DNA of 42,178 nt from an uncultured Chitinophagaceae bacterium. Its GTDB lineage: Bacteria > Bacteroidota > Bacteroidia > Chitinophagales > Chitinophagaceae. The stretch spans positions 1 through 42,178 of the forward strand of contig CAIKTE010000318.1 in assembly GCA_903830285.1 (NCBI GenBank), in the 5' to 3' direction. Positions 26,127 to 34,582 of this stretch are shown here, piece by piece. The position numbers and the translations under genes were made by a program. Position 1 is the first letter of the stretch, and each line of letters begins with the position of its first letter. The notes under the pieces were generated by a model. The model saw nothing but the letters and a program-made list of their open reading frames with translations. It was not told the origin of the DNA and searched no databases.

Positions 26127-26159
26127 TAACTCACGTCACTTTTTGATTTAGATTTACAT

Positions 26160-26942
26160 GTGCATTCCCCTTTTTTACAAATAACATTTTTAGGAACCGG
26201 AACCAGCAGTGGTGTACCAATGATCGCATGCGATTGTGATGTTTGTACTTCCTCCGATCCGAATGACAATCGTTTACGAAGCAGTATCCTCGTTGAATCT
26301 GAAACCACAAGTTTTGTGATCGATACAACTCCCGATTTCCGTTATCAAATGCTTCGTATCAATAATAAAAAGCTGGATGCGGTTTTATTTACGCATCCCC
26401 ATAAAGACCACATTGCAGGATTAGATGATATACGAGCGTATAATTATATTCAAAAAAAACCAATGGAAGTATTTGCCAATGCATTGACCATTGAAGCATT
26501 AAAGCGCGAATATTATTATGTATTTGCCGAAAAGACCTACCCCGGTATTCCGCAGATCAATATCCATACGATCGATCTAACGCCATTTATGATTGCTGAT
26601 ATTTCGGTGATACCGATTCAGGTTTGGCATTTAAATATGCCGGTATTGGGTTTTCGAATGAATGATTTTACTTATATTACAGACGCGAACCGCATTGATG
26701 ATTCTGAAAAAGCTAAAATAAGGGGCTCGAAGGTATTAGTGCTGAATGCCTTGAGAAAGGAAAATCATATATCGCATTTTAATTTGGCTCAGGCTGTTGC
26801 TTTGGCAACTGAACTAGAAGTTCCTGAAGTTTATTTTACCCATATCAGTCATCAGTTAGGTAAGCATGAAGAAGTGAATAAAACACTTCCTGAGCACATC
26901 CGTTTGGCACACGACGGATTAACTGTCAAATTGCATATATAA
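26160..26942 (+). CDS. MBL-fold metallohydrolase (PhnP-like)
   Basis: A 260-residue metallo-beta-lactamase-fold phosphodiesterase-type enzyme. The N-terminus LGTGTSSGVP is typical of the PhnP/RNase Z branch, followed by Cys-rich CDCDVC (about 24-29). The metal motif HPHKDH is at residues 79-84, and a later histidine lies in THISHQLG. The likely role is hydrolysis of a cyclic or diester phosphate; substrate unknown. The only good in-frame start is a GTG at 26160. A nearby ATG (26158) is out of frame. Confidence 0.87.
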   Translation: MHSPFLQITFLGTGTSSGVPMIACDCDVCTSSDPNDNRLRSSILVESETTSFVIDTTPDFRYQMLRINNKKLDAVLFTHPHKDHIAGLDDIRAYNYIQKKPMEVFANALTIEALKREYYYVFAEKTYPGIPQINIHTIDLTPFMIADISVIPIQVWHLNMPVLGFRMNDFTYITDANRIDDSEKAKIRGSKVLVLNALRKENHISHFNLAQAVALATELEVPEVYFTHISHQLGKHEEVNKTLPEHIRLAHDGLTVKLHI

Positions 26943-26972
26943 CTCCTTCGATTACTAACAAAATTGTTATGT

Positions 26973-27878
26973 ATGAAAAGGATCATTAAAGAGTATTTTA
27001 CTTTTTCGCGCAAAGAAAAAGTAGCGGTAATCATTTTATTGCTATTGATAGTTGTTTTTATTTTCCTTCCTTATTTATTTGAAATTAAAAAATCAAAGCC
27101 TATTGTTGACGAAGAGTTGCAACAACAATTAGTAAAATGGAGTCAAAACAAAACCAGATCTGATTCCTTGAAAGATGATAATGCAGTCTCTTCAATTTCG
27201 GCAAATGAAACTAAATACGAGTCATTTTTATTTGACCCGAATACTTTGGATACAATAGGATGGGGCAAGCTAGGGTTGAGCAATAGAGTGATACATACAA
27301 TTTTGAATTACCGCAATAAGGGGGGAAGATTTTATCAGCCGGAAGACATCCGTAAAATATGGGGTTTGCAAAAAGTTGATGCAGATCGCATCATTCCTTT
27401 CGCTAGAATTAAAATAGGATCGAGCCGGTTTCAAAAAAATAATTTTAATCACACGTCAACTGTAACATCAATTAATATAGGTGTACTTGATATTAATACT
27501 GCAACGGCAGATCAGTTGATGCAAATACCGGGCATAGGACATTCATTGCCATTTCGCATCATTAATTACAGAGATAAATTGGGTGGATTTTGGGATCTGC
27601 TGCAATTAAAACAGACTTATGGAATGACCGATTCGATCTTCCAACTCATCATTCCTTTTTTAAAAACAGAACCTTCTACCTGCAAAAAAATAAACATCAA
27701 TACTGCAACAGATTTTGAATTAAGTCAAAATCCGGTCATCAGCAAAGACATTGCTAAAGCCATTGTTATTTATCGCAATCAGCATGGTTCATTTATAAGA
27801 TTGGATGATATTAAGAGGATCGTTTTTATCACTGAGGAAGTATACTCGAAAATTGTTCCGTATCTCACAATTAACTAA
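26973..27878 (+). CDS. Membrane-anchored helix-hairpin-helix (ComEA-like) protein
   Basis: A 301-residue protein. A single membrane helix (about residues 17-35) follows a basic N-terminus. At least three helix-hairpin-helix repeats follow, with signatures such as INTATADQLMQIPGIG and ININTATDFELSQ, each followed by an IxxYRxxxGxF segment. This resembles the DNA-binding module of ComEA, so a role in DNA binding at the cell surface or uptake is possible but unproven. The ATG at 26973 is chosen over a TTG three codons upstream. Confidence 0.82.
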   Translation: MKRIIKEYFTFSRKEKVAVIILLLLIVVFIFLPYLFEIKKSKPIVDEELQQQLVKWSQNKTRSDSLKDDNAVSSISANETKYESFLFDPNTLDTIGWGKLGLSNRVIHTILNYRNKGGRFYQPEDIRKIWGLQKVDADRIIPFARIKIGSSRFQKNNFNHTSTVTSINIGVLDINTATADQLMQIPGIGHSLPFRIINYRDKLGGFWDLLQLKQTYGMTDSIFQLIIPFLKTEPSTCKKININTATDFELSQNPVISKDIAKAIVIYRNQHGSFIRLDDIKRIVFITEEVYSKIVPYLTIN

Positions 27879-27880
27879 AT

Positions 27881-27938
27881 CCAAATTGATTTGGTATTGT
27901 GAATTAATAGGCTAGTTTTGTAAACTAACAATTGTTAG
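27881..27938 (+). promoter_or_regulatory. Promoter with two palindromes upstream of acyl-CoA dehydrogenase
   Basis: TTTG (27890-27893), exactly 19 bases, then TAGTTTTG (27913-27920) matches the Bacteroidota consensus. A dyad CCAAAT-tg-ATTTGG (27881-27894) covers the -33 box. A perfect palindrome CTAACAATTGTTAG (27925-27938) covers the expected start point. The layout fits a repressor operator for the downstream gene. Confidence 0.65.
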
Positions 27939-27961
27939 CCTTTATAAAATAAAACGATTGC

Positions 27962-29104
27962 ATGAATTTTCAGGTCAGCGAATTAACTCAACAGGTTGCA
28001 CATACTGCAAGGGATTTTGCAGCACAATATATCAAGCCTCATGTAATGGAATGGGATGAGGGTCAGATATTTCCTGTTGAAATTTTTAAACAATTAGGTA
28101 AACAGGGGATGATGGGGATCTTAGTGCCGCATGAATATGGTGGAGCTGGATTAAGTTATTTTGAATATAGTGCCATCATTCAGGAAATTTCAAAAGTCTG
28201 CGGTTCTATCGGACTAAGTGTTGCTGCACATAATTCGTTGTGCACCAATCATATTCTCACATTTGCGAATGATGAACAAAAAAATAAGTATCTGCCAAAA
28301 TTGGCATCAGGGGAATTTATCGGAGCATGGGGATTGACAGAACCCAATTCGGGTAGTGATGCAGGAAATATGCAAACAATAGCTGTGAAAGATGGTGATG
28401 AATGGGTCATTAATGGCACAAAATGCTGGATCACCCATGGCAAAACAGGTGACGTGGCAGTTGTTATTGTAAGAACAGGAGAACCTCGGGTCAATAATAA
28501 TTCAACTGCTTTTATTATTGAACGCGGAACAAAAGGCTTTAATGCCGGTAAGAAAGAAAATAAATTAGGAATGCGTGCGAGCGAGACCACCGAATTGATA
28601 TTTGACCATTGCCGAATAAGCGATGCACAAAGAATAGGTGATGTAGGGGATGGATTTAAACAGGCATTAAAAATTTTAGACGGAGGCAGGATTTCTATCG
28701 CAGCATTATCTGTGGGAATTGCAAAAGGAGCATATGAAGCTGCTGTTCAATATTCAAAAGAACGCCATCAATTTGATCAGCCCATATCCAATTTTCAGGG
28801 CATCAGTTTTAAACTGGCAGATATGGCTACAGAGATCATGGCTGCTGAAATGCTGTTAAATAAGGCCTGTGATTTAAAGGAGAGACATCAAAAAGTGACA
28901 AAAGAATCGGCTATGGTAAAATATTATGCCAGCGAAGTGGCAGTAAAAGTGGCAAATGATGCTTTGCAGATATTTGGCGGATATGGTTATACCAAAGACT
29001 TTCCTGTTGAAAAATATTATCGGGATGCCAAATTATGTACTATTGGTGAAGGCACTTCCGAAATACAGAAGATAGTAATTGCTAGAGAAATATTACTTGC
29101 ATAA
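27962..29104 (+). CDS. Acyl-CoA dehydrogenase
   Basis: A 380-residue FAD enzyme of the short-chain acyl-CoA dehydrogenase type, making the 2,3-double bond in fatty acid beta-oxidation. Signatures are [15 protein letters not shown] (FAD/substrate site) and [17 protein letters not shown]. The catalytic glutamate is E363 in GEGTSEIQ, the position seen in butyryl-CoA dehydrogenases. Electron-transfer flavoprotein genes are not adjacent. The gene stands alone between a consensus promoter with a palindromic operator candidate and a terminator. Confidence 0.94.
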   Translation: MNFQVSELTQQVAHTARDFAAQYIKPHVMEWDEGQIFPVEIFKQLGKQGMMGILVPHEYGGAGLSYFEYSAIIQEISKVCGSIGLSVAAHNSLCTNHILTFANDEQKNKYLPKLASGEFIGAWGLTEPNSGSDAGNMQTIAVKDGDEWVINGTKCWITHGKTGDVAVVIVRTGEPRVNNNSTAFIIERGTKGFNAGKKENKLGMRASETTELIFDHCRISDAQRIGDVGDGFKQALKILDGGRISIAALSVGIAKGAYEAAVQYSKERHQFDQPISNFQGISFKLADMATEIMAAEMLLNKACDLKERHQKVTKESAMVKYYASEVAVKVANDALQIFGGYGYTKDFPVEKYYRDAKLCTIGEGTSEIQKIVIAREILLA

Positions 29105-29135
29105 CTCTTTTGGTTGTATGCTCGTTTAGTTTAAG

Positions 29136-29160
29136 AAGGCCCTCGAAAGAGGGCTTTATT
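29136..29160 (+). terminator. Terminator after acyl-CoA dehydrogenase
   Basis: GCCCTC (29139-29144), GAAA tetraloop, GAGGGC (29149-29154), then TTTATT. Flanking A and T bases extend the stem. It begins about 30 bases after the stop. Confidence 0.85.
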
Positions 29161-29317
29161 GTGTCTAATATATTCATTAAACCAAAAGAAAATTTAAAAC
29201 GGGATTTTTCTCTTTTTTTTAAATAGAATAATCAACTAATGTTGCATAACAATCAGAATAATAGCCAATATCCTTAACCCAAGTGAAACTGAATACGTGA
29301 ATAAAAAAACTTGTATC

Positions 29318-29944
29318 ATGATGATCAAAGTGGCTGTTGTTGATGACCATTCTGTTTTCAGAAAAGGTGTTATCAATGTCTTATCCAAAAATGATAATAT
29401 AGAAATTGTTGCCGAAGCAAATAATGGTAAAGAATTTATCGATCTACTTTCTTCTGTTGCTATTTTACCTGATGTACTGTTATTAGATATTCAGATGCCT
29501 GTAATGAACGGTTATGAAACATTAGATTATGTACACTCACATTATCCTGATATGAAAGTGATCATGATCTCTCTTATTCAGGATCAGATCACTGTAAATA
29601 ATTTGCTGGAAAGAGGGGCATCCGGTTTTATAGCAAAAAATGCCGAACCGGAAGCGATTATGGAAGTAATTGAAAAATCGGTAGCTGGTTTGGATGAAAC
29701 TATTGTAATACCCGGTCATTCGAAAATTGCAGGAAAGTCACCCGAAACACCTGTTCTGACCGATAAAGAATACGAACTGTTGAAATATTCTTCCACAGGT
29801 CTTACTTATGAGCAAATAGCTTCAAATATGGCAATTACACCAAAGGCTTTGGATCATCACAGAACGAGCTTGTTCAGGAAGTTAAGCATACAAAGCAGGC
29901 AGGAACTTGCTTCAATAGCAGTAAAAATGGGATTGGCAGATTAA
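29318..29944 (+). CDS. NarL/LuxR-family response regulator
   Basis: A 208-residue regulator. The receiver domain (1-120) has VVDDHSVF with the acidic pair, the phospho-acceptor aspartate in LLLDIQMP and a lysine in FIAKNAEP. The C-terminal LuxR-type helix-turn-helix (about 147-205) contains LTYEQIASNM and HHRTSLFRKL. The start is placed at the ATG pair 29318/29321; a GTG at 29297 would add 7 unlikely residues. No histidine kinase adjoins it, and no promoter consensus is clear in the 213-base upstream gap. Confidence 0.88.
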   Translation: MMIKVAVVDDHSVFRKGVINVLSKNDNIEIVAEANNGKEFIDLLSSVAILPDVLLLDIQMPVMNGYETLDYVHSHYPDMKVIMISLIQDQITVNNLLERGASGFIAKNAEPEAIMEVIEKSVAGLDETIVIPGHSKIAGKSPETPVLTDKEYELLKYSSTGLTYEQIASNMAITPKALDHHRTSLFRKLSIQSRQELASIAVKMGLAD

Positions 29945-29950
29945 TGAGGG

Positions 29951-30112
29951 TTAGTCATTATCCTTACTGCCGGCACTGAAAATATTATCCACAGCACCAC
30001 CTAACATAGGAAATTTTTCTTTCACGAAACTGGCAATGGTCTCAACGGCTTTCTTTGCCTGTTCGGGAGTTAAACCGGCTTCTTTGGTTAAACGTTCAAT
30101 TAAATCGTTCAT
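29951..30112 (-). CDS. Small helical protein (53 aa), unknown function
   Basis: An ATG at 30112 opens a 53-residue frame ending TAA at 29951. The protein begins MNDLIERLTKEAGLTPEQ and continues as an amphipathic helix with EKFPMLGGAVDNIF near the end. It is acidic, has no signal peptide, and its regular helix pattern with a GLTPEQA turn looks like a real conserved protein. It lies 3' of the clpX terminator on the same strand and only 6 bases from the convergent regulator stop. I recall similar short proteins in Bacteroidota but cannot name a function. Confidence 0.7.
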   Translation of the reverse strand: MNDLIERLTKEAGLTPEQAKKAVETIASFVKEKFPMLGGAVDNIFSAGSKDND

Positions 30113-30160
30113 ATAAATTGTTTTATTTTTTTAATTGTACCTGCAAATTAATCTCATCAA

Positions 30161-30196
30161 AACAAAAAGCGATGAGAAGTTATTCCCATCGCTTTT
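30161..30196 (-). terminator. Terminator after clpX
   Basis: On the minus strand AAAAGCGATG, a 12-base loop and CATCGCTTTT form a perfect 10-base-pair stem (30065+100 to 30196) followed by TGTTTT. It starts 22 bases after the clpX stop and separates the clp genes from the small protein gene. Confidence 0.82.
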
Positions 30197-30217
30197 CAAT
30201 ATGACGCATTCACTAAC

Positions 30218-31459
30218 TTAAGCAACTTTCAATAAACTTATTTTGCTCTTTTTGAACATGCTTTCTGCATAATCTAATGTTACATGCAGTTCTGTTTGTC
30301 CCATGCCGGGTAATTCAAACATGGCGTCGGTCAAGATCCCTTCACAAATACTGCGTAAACCTCTTGCTCCTAATTTATACTCTAAGGCTTTTGTAACCAT
30401 AAAATCCATCACATCATCATCAATGGTCAATACAATTCCTTCCAGTTCAAATAAACGATTGTATTGTTTGATGAGTGCATTTTTCGGTTCGGTCAAAATG
30501 CTTCTCAAAGTTTCTTTATCCAAAGGATTCAGATGAGTAACAACAGGCAAGCGGCCTAATAATTCCGGTATCAAACCAAAACTTTTGAGGTCCTGAGCAT
30601 TGATGAATTGCAATAAATTCAATCGTTGCATTTCTTGCTCATCTTTATTTACATTAAATCCAATTGCATTTGTGTTTACCCTGCGAGCGATCACTTTATC
30701 AATACCGTCAAAAGCACCTCCACAGATGAACAAGATATTTTTAGTGTCTACCTTGATCATTTTTTGCTCGGGATGTTTTCTTCCGCCCTGCGGTGGTACC
30801 AATACTTCTGTGCCTTCCAGCATTTTTAATAAACCCTGTTGTACACCTTCGCCACTAACATCTCTGGTAATGGAAGGATTATCTCCCTTACGTGCGATCT
30901 TATCAATTTCATCCACATATACAATTCCGCGTTCTGCAGCAGCAACATCATAATTACAATTTTGCAATAAACGCGTAAGCATACTTTCCACATCCTCACC
31001 TACATAACCAGCTTCTGTAAATACCGTAGCATCAACTATAGCAAACGGCACGTTTAACATGCGGGCAATTGTTTTTGCCAACAATGTTTTACCGGTACCT
31101 GTTTCGCCCACCATGATGATATTACTTTTATCTATCTCTACTTCATCAGGCTGACTTTTTTGTGCGATCCTCTTGAAGTGATTATATACTGCCACTGCCA
31201 ACACTTTCTTTGCATCATCCTGACCGATCACATATTCATCCAGGAATTTTTTGATCTCAGCAGGTTTGCGAACATTTAATTTAAAATTAGAGGATGCATT
31301 CGTGCCGTCATGTTTAATATTCAGTTCCTGAGAAATGATCTCCTGTGCATGTTCTACACAATGCTCACAGATATGCCCTTCCTGTCCGGCGATCAGGATC
31401 TTTACTTCATCCCTGTTCCGTCCACAAAAAGAACAATGTAAATGGCTTTGTTTAGACAT
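30218..31459 (-). CDS. clpX: ATP-dependent Clp protease ATP-binding subunit ClpX
   Basis: A 413-residue AAA+ unfoldase that recognises substrates and feeds them into ClpP. The N-terminal zinc-binding domain has cysteines C9, C12 and the HICEHC pair. Walker A is GETGTGKT (about residue 120), Walker B is [10 protein letters not shown], and the C-terminal sensor 2 region is GARGLRSI. Length is normal. It follows the two clpP genes on the same strand with a 120-base gap. Confidence 0.97.
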   Translation of the reverse strand: MSKQSHLHCSFCGRNRDEVKILIAGQEGHICEHCVEHAQEIISQELNIKHDGTNASSNFKLNVRKPAEIKKFLDEYVIGQDDAKKVLAVAVYNHFKRIAQKSQPDEVEIDKSNIIMVGETGTGKTLLAKTIARMLNVPFAIVDATVFTEAGYVGEDVESMLTRLLQNCNYDVAAAERGIVYVDEIDKIARKGDNPSITRDVSGEGVQQGLLKMLEGTEVLVPPQGGRKHPEQKMIKVDTKNILFICGGAFDGIDKVIARRVNTNAIGFNVNKDEQEMQRLNLLQFINAQDLKSFGLIPELLGRLPVVTHLNPLDKETLRSILTEPKNALIKQYNRLFELEGIVLTIDDDVMDFMVTKALEYKLGARGLRSICEGILTDAMFELPGMGQTELHVTLDYAESMFKKSKISLLKVA

Positions 31460-31579
31460 GTTTTTTTATTTTTTTGATACCTGACAAATCAGATACAATC
31501 CAACAGCTTTACGCTGCTGGGCACAAAAGTAAGATTAATATTTAACGTTGCAAGAATACAGGTCCGTATGCAGGCAAGA

Positions 31580-32224
31580 TTAGATTTTCTTTAAGATTGA
31601 GTCAGCAATACCGTATTCAACGGCTTCTTTGGCATTCATCCAGTAATCCCGGTCAAAATCCTTCATGATCTGTTCCACTGTTTTTCCGCAATTATCTGCC
31701 AGTATTTTGGCTCCGATTTCCTTGGTCTTACGGATCTGAGTGGCTTGAATTTCAATATCTGCAGAATTGGCCTGAAAATAACCGCCAATACTAGGCTGGT
31801 GTATCATCACTTCTCCGTGTGGGTAAATGTATCTTTTTCCTTTTTTTCCAACACTCAATAAGATGGATCCCATACTCGCTGCCAATCCCATACAAATCGT
31901 TGATACAGGGGAAGCTATTAATTTAATGGTATCATACATGACCATACCGCTGGTTACAACACCACCGGGACTATTGATATACAATTTTATTTCTTCACCC
32001 GGTTTATCAGCATCCAAAAGAAGCAATTTGGTAACCACATCTTTGGCACTTTTATCATCCACGACTCCCCACAAATAGATAGCACGTTTTTCGAAGAATA
32101 ATTTCTCAATTTTCTTCATCATACCCGGACTTAACGGCTCGGCTTGTTTTTCTTCTTTAGGAGTTTCATCGTCATCGTGTTCTCCCATCCACAAAGGGTT
32201 TGCAATATATTTTGACTCTACCAT
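31580..32224 (-). CDS. clpP: ATP-dependent Clp protease proteolytic subunit (second copy)
   Basis: A 214-residue ClpP-family serine protease. The catalytic Ser117 is in LAASMGS and His142 in MIHQP; the aspartate is in DFDRDYW. An acidic N-terminal extension (EHDDDETPKEEKQ) replaces the usual short N-terminus, which could alter pore gating or partner choice. It starts 46 bases after the first clpP and precedes clpX, so it may form mixed rings with the other copy. Confidence 0.93.
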   Translation of the reverse strand: MVESKYIANPLWMGEHDDDETPKEEKQAEPLSPGMMKKIEKLFFEKRAIYLWGVVDDKSAKDVVTKLLLLDADKPGEEIKLYINSPGGVVTSGMVMYDTIKLIASPVSTICMGLAASMGSILLSVGKKGKRYIYPHGEVMIHQPSIGGYFQANSADIEIQATQIRKTKEIGAKILADNCGKTVEQIMKDFDRDYWMNAKEAVEYGIADSILKKI

Positions 32225-32270
32225 GGTTGATTATTTTAATTTTTTATGCTTCCCATTCAGGGAATAGGGT

Positions 32271-32966
32271 TTAATCTTTCTTTTCTTTTCTCGCATTGAT
32301 CACCAATACCTCATCTACCAAACCATACTCTTTTGCTTCCAATGCAGTTAACCAATTATCACGGTCACTGTCTATGGCAATGGTCTCAATGTCTTTTCCG
32401 GTATGAGCTGCAGTGATGGCGTATAATTCCTGTCTTAATTTTTTTATTTCTCTTGCAGTGATCTCAATATCAGTTGCCTGACCGCCAATGGCTCCGCTTG
32501 GTTGATGCATCATTACACGGCTGTGTTTCAATGCTGTTCTTTTTCCTTTTACGCCGGCACATAACAAGATCTGACCCATGCTCGCTGCAATGCCGGTGCA
32601 AATTGTTGATACATCCGGACTAACAAACTGCATCGTATCATAAATGCCCAAACCTGCATATACGCTGCCTCCAGGGCTATTGATATACATTTGAATATCT
32701 CTTGTACGATCAGTACTGTCTAAAAATAATAATTGCGCTGTTACAATATTGGCAACATAATCATTGATCCCTTCACCGAGAAAAATGATACGGTCCATCA
32801 TTAACCTGCTGAATACATCCATCTGCGCCACATTCAAAGAACGCTCTTCAATGATATAAGGAGTGAGGCTCATTGGATTGAAATGTGACTGGTAATTATG
32901 TAAAGTTGCACTGCTGATGCCTTGGTCTTTTATGGCATATTTCTCAAATTCTTTTCCTATGTTCAT
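32271..32966 (-). CDS. clpP: ATP-dependent Clp protease proteolytic subunit (first copy)
   Basis: A 231-residue ClpP with catalytic Ser129 (GIAASMGQ), His154 (MMHQP) and an aspartate in DSDRDNW. The start at 32966 (MNIGKEFEKY) is chosen over an in-frame upstream ATG at 33038 because the family N-terminus fits here. A propeptide of about 30 residues before the mature SLTPYIIEE segment is usual. It heads the clpP-clpP-clpX cluster. A weak -7-like TATTTG lies about 45 bases upstream. Confidence 0.94.
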   Translation of the reverse strand: MNIGKEFEKYAIKDQGISSATLHNYQSHFNPMSLTPYIIEERSLNVAQMDVFSRLMMDRIIFLGEGINDYVANIVTAQLLFLDSTDRTRDIQMYINSPGGSVYAGLGIYDTMQFVSPDVSTICTGIAASMGQILLCAGVKGKRTALKHSRVMMHQPSGAIGGQATDIEITAREIKKLRQELYAITAAHTGKDIETIAIDSDRDNWLTALEAKEYGLVDEVLVINARKEKKD

Positions 32967-33401
32967 CTGCTGTTTTTTATGAGTTGAAGGTAAGTGTTTT
33001 GCTGTTTCAAATACCGTGCAACAAAACGATTGCGACAAAATTGCAGTTTAGGGTTAATTTATTTGTGTTTTAGGGAAAATATTTAGTTGCAGTGAACAAA
33101 ATGAACAACTAAAAGTTAATAATAACCGTATTTACTTTGTCAACCCGAACAGACGGAGTAGTTTTGGCGCGGTAATAGCTAAATGGATGGTTAGTCAAGC
33201 TCTTTTATCAATCGCCCGGCTCTCTTTGTTTGCACGGCCACTTGATCAGCACACTTCTGAAACAGTGCCTGCAGTTGATAAATGAATTACTTGAAAGGTT
33301 TCAATAGAATAAGTTCAATGTTGAATCAGAATTCCCACAGTTGAAGTGTGCGACGGCAGGAACGACGATTAAAGAATAAAACTTGGGTTCATAAAAAAAT
33401 C
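32967..33401. other. 435-base divergent spacer between clpP and queD
   Basis: It contains the clpP leader, an inverted-repeat element (33249-33351) and a GC-richer stretch (about 33135-33240) that I cannot identify and which has no long open frame. An in-frame GTG at 33348 upstream of queD starts inside the repeat, so I do not use it. Confidence 0.5.
33249..33351. repeat. Inverted-repeat element upstream of queD
   Basis: GCACACTTC (33249-33257) and GAAGTGTGC (33343-33351) are perfect reverse complements at its ends, and homology extends inward with gaps. AAGTTCAATGTTGAAT (33311-33326) matches the element at 1160-1314 apart from a 2-base gap, and the right tip AGTGTGCGACG resembles that element's left tip on the other strand (AGAGTGCGACG). 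Likely the same dispersed family. Confidence 0.45.
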
Positions 33402-33815
33402 ATGAATAATAAAGTAGCACTTTTTAGAAAAGAACATTTCAATGCGGCTCATCGTTTGCATAATCCTTTATGGACTGATGAGAAGAATGAACAAGTGTTT
33501 GGTTTATGTAATAACAAGAATTATCATGGTCACAATTATGAACTAATTGTAAAAGTTACCGGAATACCGAACCAAGAGACAGGTTATGTGTTAGACATTA
33601 AAATATTGAGCGAATTGATCGAGGAAGTGATCATTAAAAAATTCGATCATAAAAACCTGAATTTGGATACGGCAGAATTTGCCAACTTGAATCCTACTGC
33701 GGAAAACATAGCGATCGTAATTTATGATCTGTTGCGACCAAAACTGGATAAGGAATTAGAGCTTAAAATAAAATTGTATGAAACAGAAAGAAACTTTGTC
33801 GAATATCCGGCTTAA
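33402..33815 (+). CDS. queD: 6-pyruvoyl-tetrahydropterin synthase / QueD family protein
   Basis: A 137-residue T-fold enzyme. Zinc ligands are H17 (FNAAHRL), H42 and H44 (NYHGHNY), and the catalytic Cys is C36 in FGLCNNKN. The family includes QueD, which makes 6-carboxy-tetrahydropterin for queuosine and 7-deazaguanine, and PTPS of biopterin synthesis; the sequence alone does not decide. The ATG at 33402 is chosen for its family-like N-terminus. It overlaps folE by 38 bases, so the two are translationally coupled and share the dihydroneopterin triphosphate step. Confidence 0.9.
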   Translation: MNNKVALFRKEHFNAAHRLHNPLWTDEKNEQVFGLCNNKNYHGHNYELIVKVTGIPNQETGYVLDIKILSELIEEVIIKKFDHKNLNLDTAEFANLNPTAENIAIVIYDLLRPKLDKELELKIKLYETERNFVEYPA

Positions 33816-34497
33816 CGGTGATAAGATCGACTTGAGTGATGTATTGATCGACGAGATGGGAGATAACCATGTCAGCACATCCGTTGACACGCCCATGCGT
33901 GAAGATGCTTTTGTATTAACAGATGCAGAAAAGATCCATGCAATAGAAAAACATTTTCGCAGCATCATGGAAATTATGGGGCTGGACCTGAATGATGATA
34001 GTTTAAAAGGCACACCCAAACGTGTAGCTAAAATGTATATCAAAGAAATCTTCAGCGGATTAAATCCTGCCAACAAGCCCAATGTTGCCTTGTTCGAGAA
34101 TAAATACAAATACAATGAAATGCTGGTGGAAAAGAATATTTCTTTCTACAGTAATTGTGAGCATCATTTTGTGCCAATCATAGGGAAAGCACATCTTGCT
34201 TATATCAGCAATGGAAAAGTAATTGGTTTAAGCAAATTGAACCGACTGGTACAATTCTATGCAAAACGCCCGCAGGTACAGGAAAGACTGACCATGCAAA
34301 TTGGTACCGACCTGCAAAAAGTATTGGGAACTGAAGATGTTGCCATCGTTATTGATGCGAAACATCTTTGTGTAGCAAGCCGTGGTGTGGAAGATGATAC
34401 ATCATCAACCATCACTGCATTTTATGGCGGTAAGTTCAAAGAAGAGAAAACAAAGAATGAATTCTTAAAGTATTTGGAACTCAAAACGGAATTTTAG
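33778..34497 (+). CDS. folE: GTP cyclohydrolase I
   Basis: A 239-residue enzyme turning GTP into 7,8-dihydroneopterin triphosphate, the entry to folate, biopterin and queuosine precursors. Zinc ligands are C127 and H130 in NCEHHF, and C198 in HLCVASRG. The conserved GxSKLxR segment is GLSKLNRL. An N-terminal extension of about 45 residues lies over the end of queD and is less conserved, so translation could start later, for example at M40; the longer form is kept because it is open. A terminator follows. Confidence 0.93.
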   Translation: MKQKETLSNIRLNGDKIDLSDVLIDEMGDNHVSTSVDTPMREDAFVLTDAEKIHAIEKHFRSIMEIMGLDLNDDSLKGTPKRVAKMYIKEIFSGLNPANKPNVALFENKYKYNEMLVEKNISFYSNCEHHFVPIIGKAHLAYISNGKVIGLSKLNRLVQFYAKRPQVQERLTMQIGTDLQKVLGTEDVAIVIDAKHLCVASRGVEDDTSSTITAFYGGKFKEEKTKNEFLKYLELKTEF

Positions 34498-34518
34498 TTT
34501 TGAACATAAATTGAATGG

Positions 34519-34553
34519 AAACCCGATAGCATTTTTTGTTATCGGGTTTTCTT
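34519..34553 (+). terminator. Terminator after folE
   Basis: AAACCCGATA (34519-34528), an 11-base loop, then TATCGGGTTT (34540-34549) and TCTTTT. It begins 21 bases after the folE stop. Confidence 0.8.
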
Positions 34554-34562
34554 TTACTTTTG
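34535..34562 (+). promoter_or_regulatory. Probable fabD promoter
   Basis: TACTTTTG (34555-34562) fits the Bacteroidota -7 box TAnnTTTG, and TTTG (34535-34538) lies 16 bases upstream, slightly short of the usual spacing. The ATG of fabD is 20 bases downstream. The -33 part falls in the loop of the folE terminator. Confidence 0.45.
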
Positions 34563-34582
34563 AAAATTATTAAAACTGCTTT

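Noticed and set aside
33348-33401. Upstream GTG start for queD
   Set aside because: The added residues come from the repeat tip and are unlike the family N-terminus; ATG 33402 fits better.
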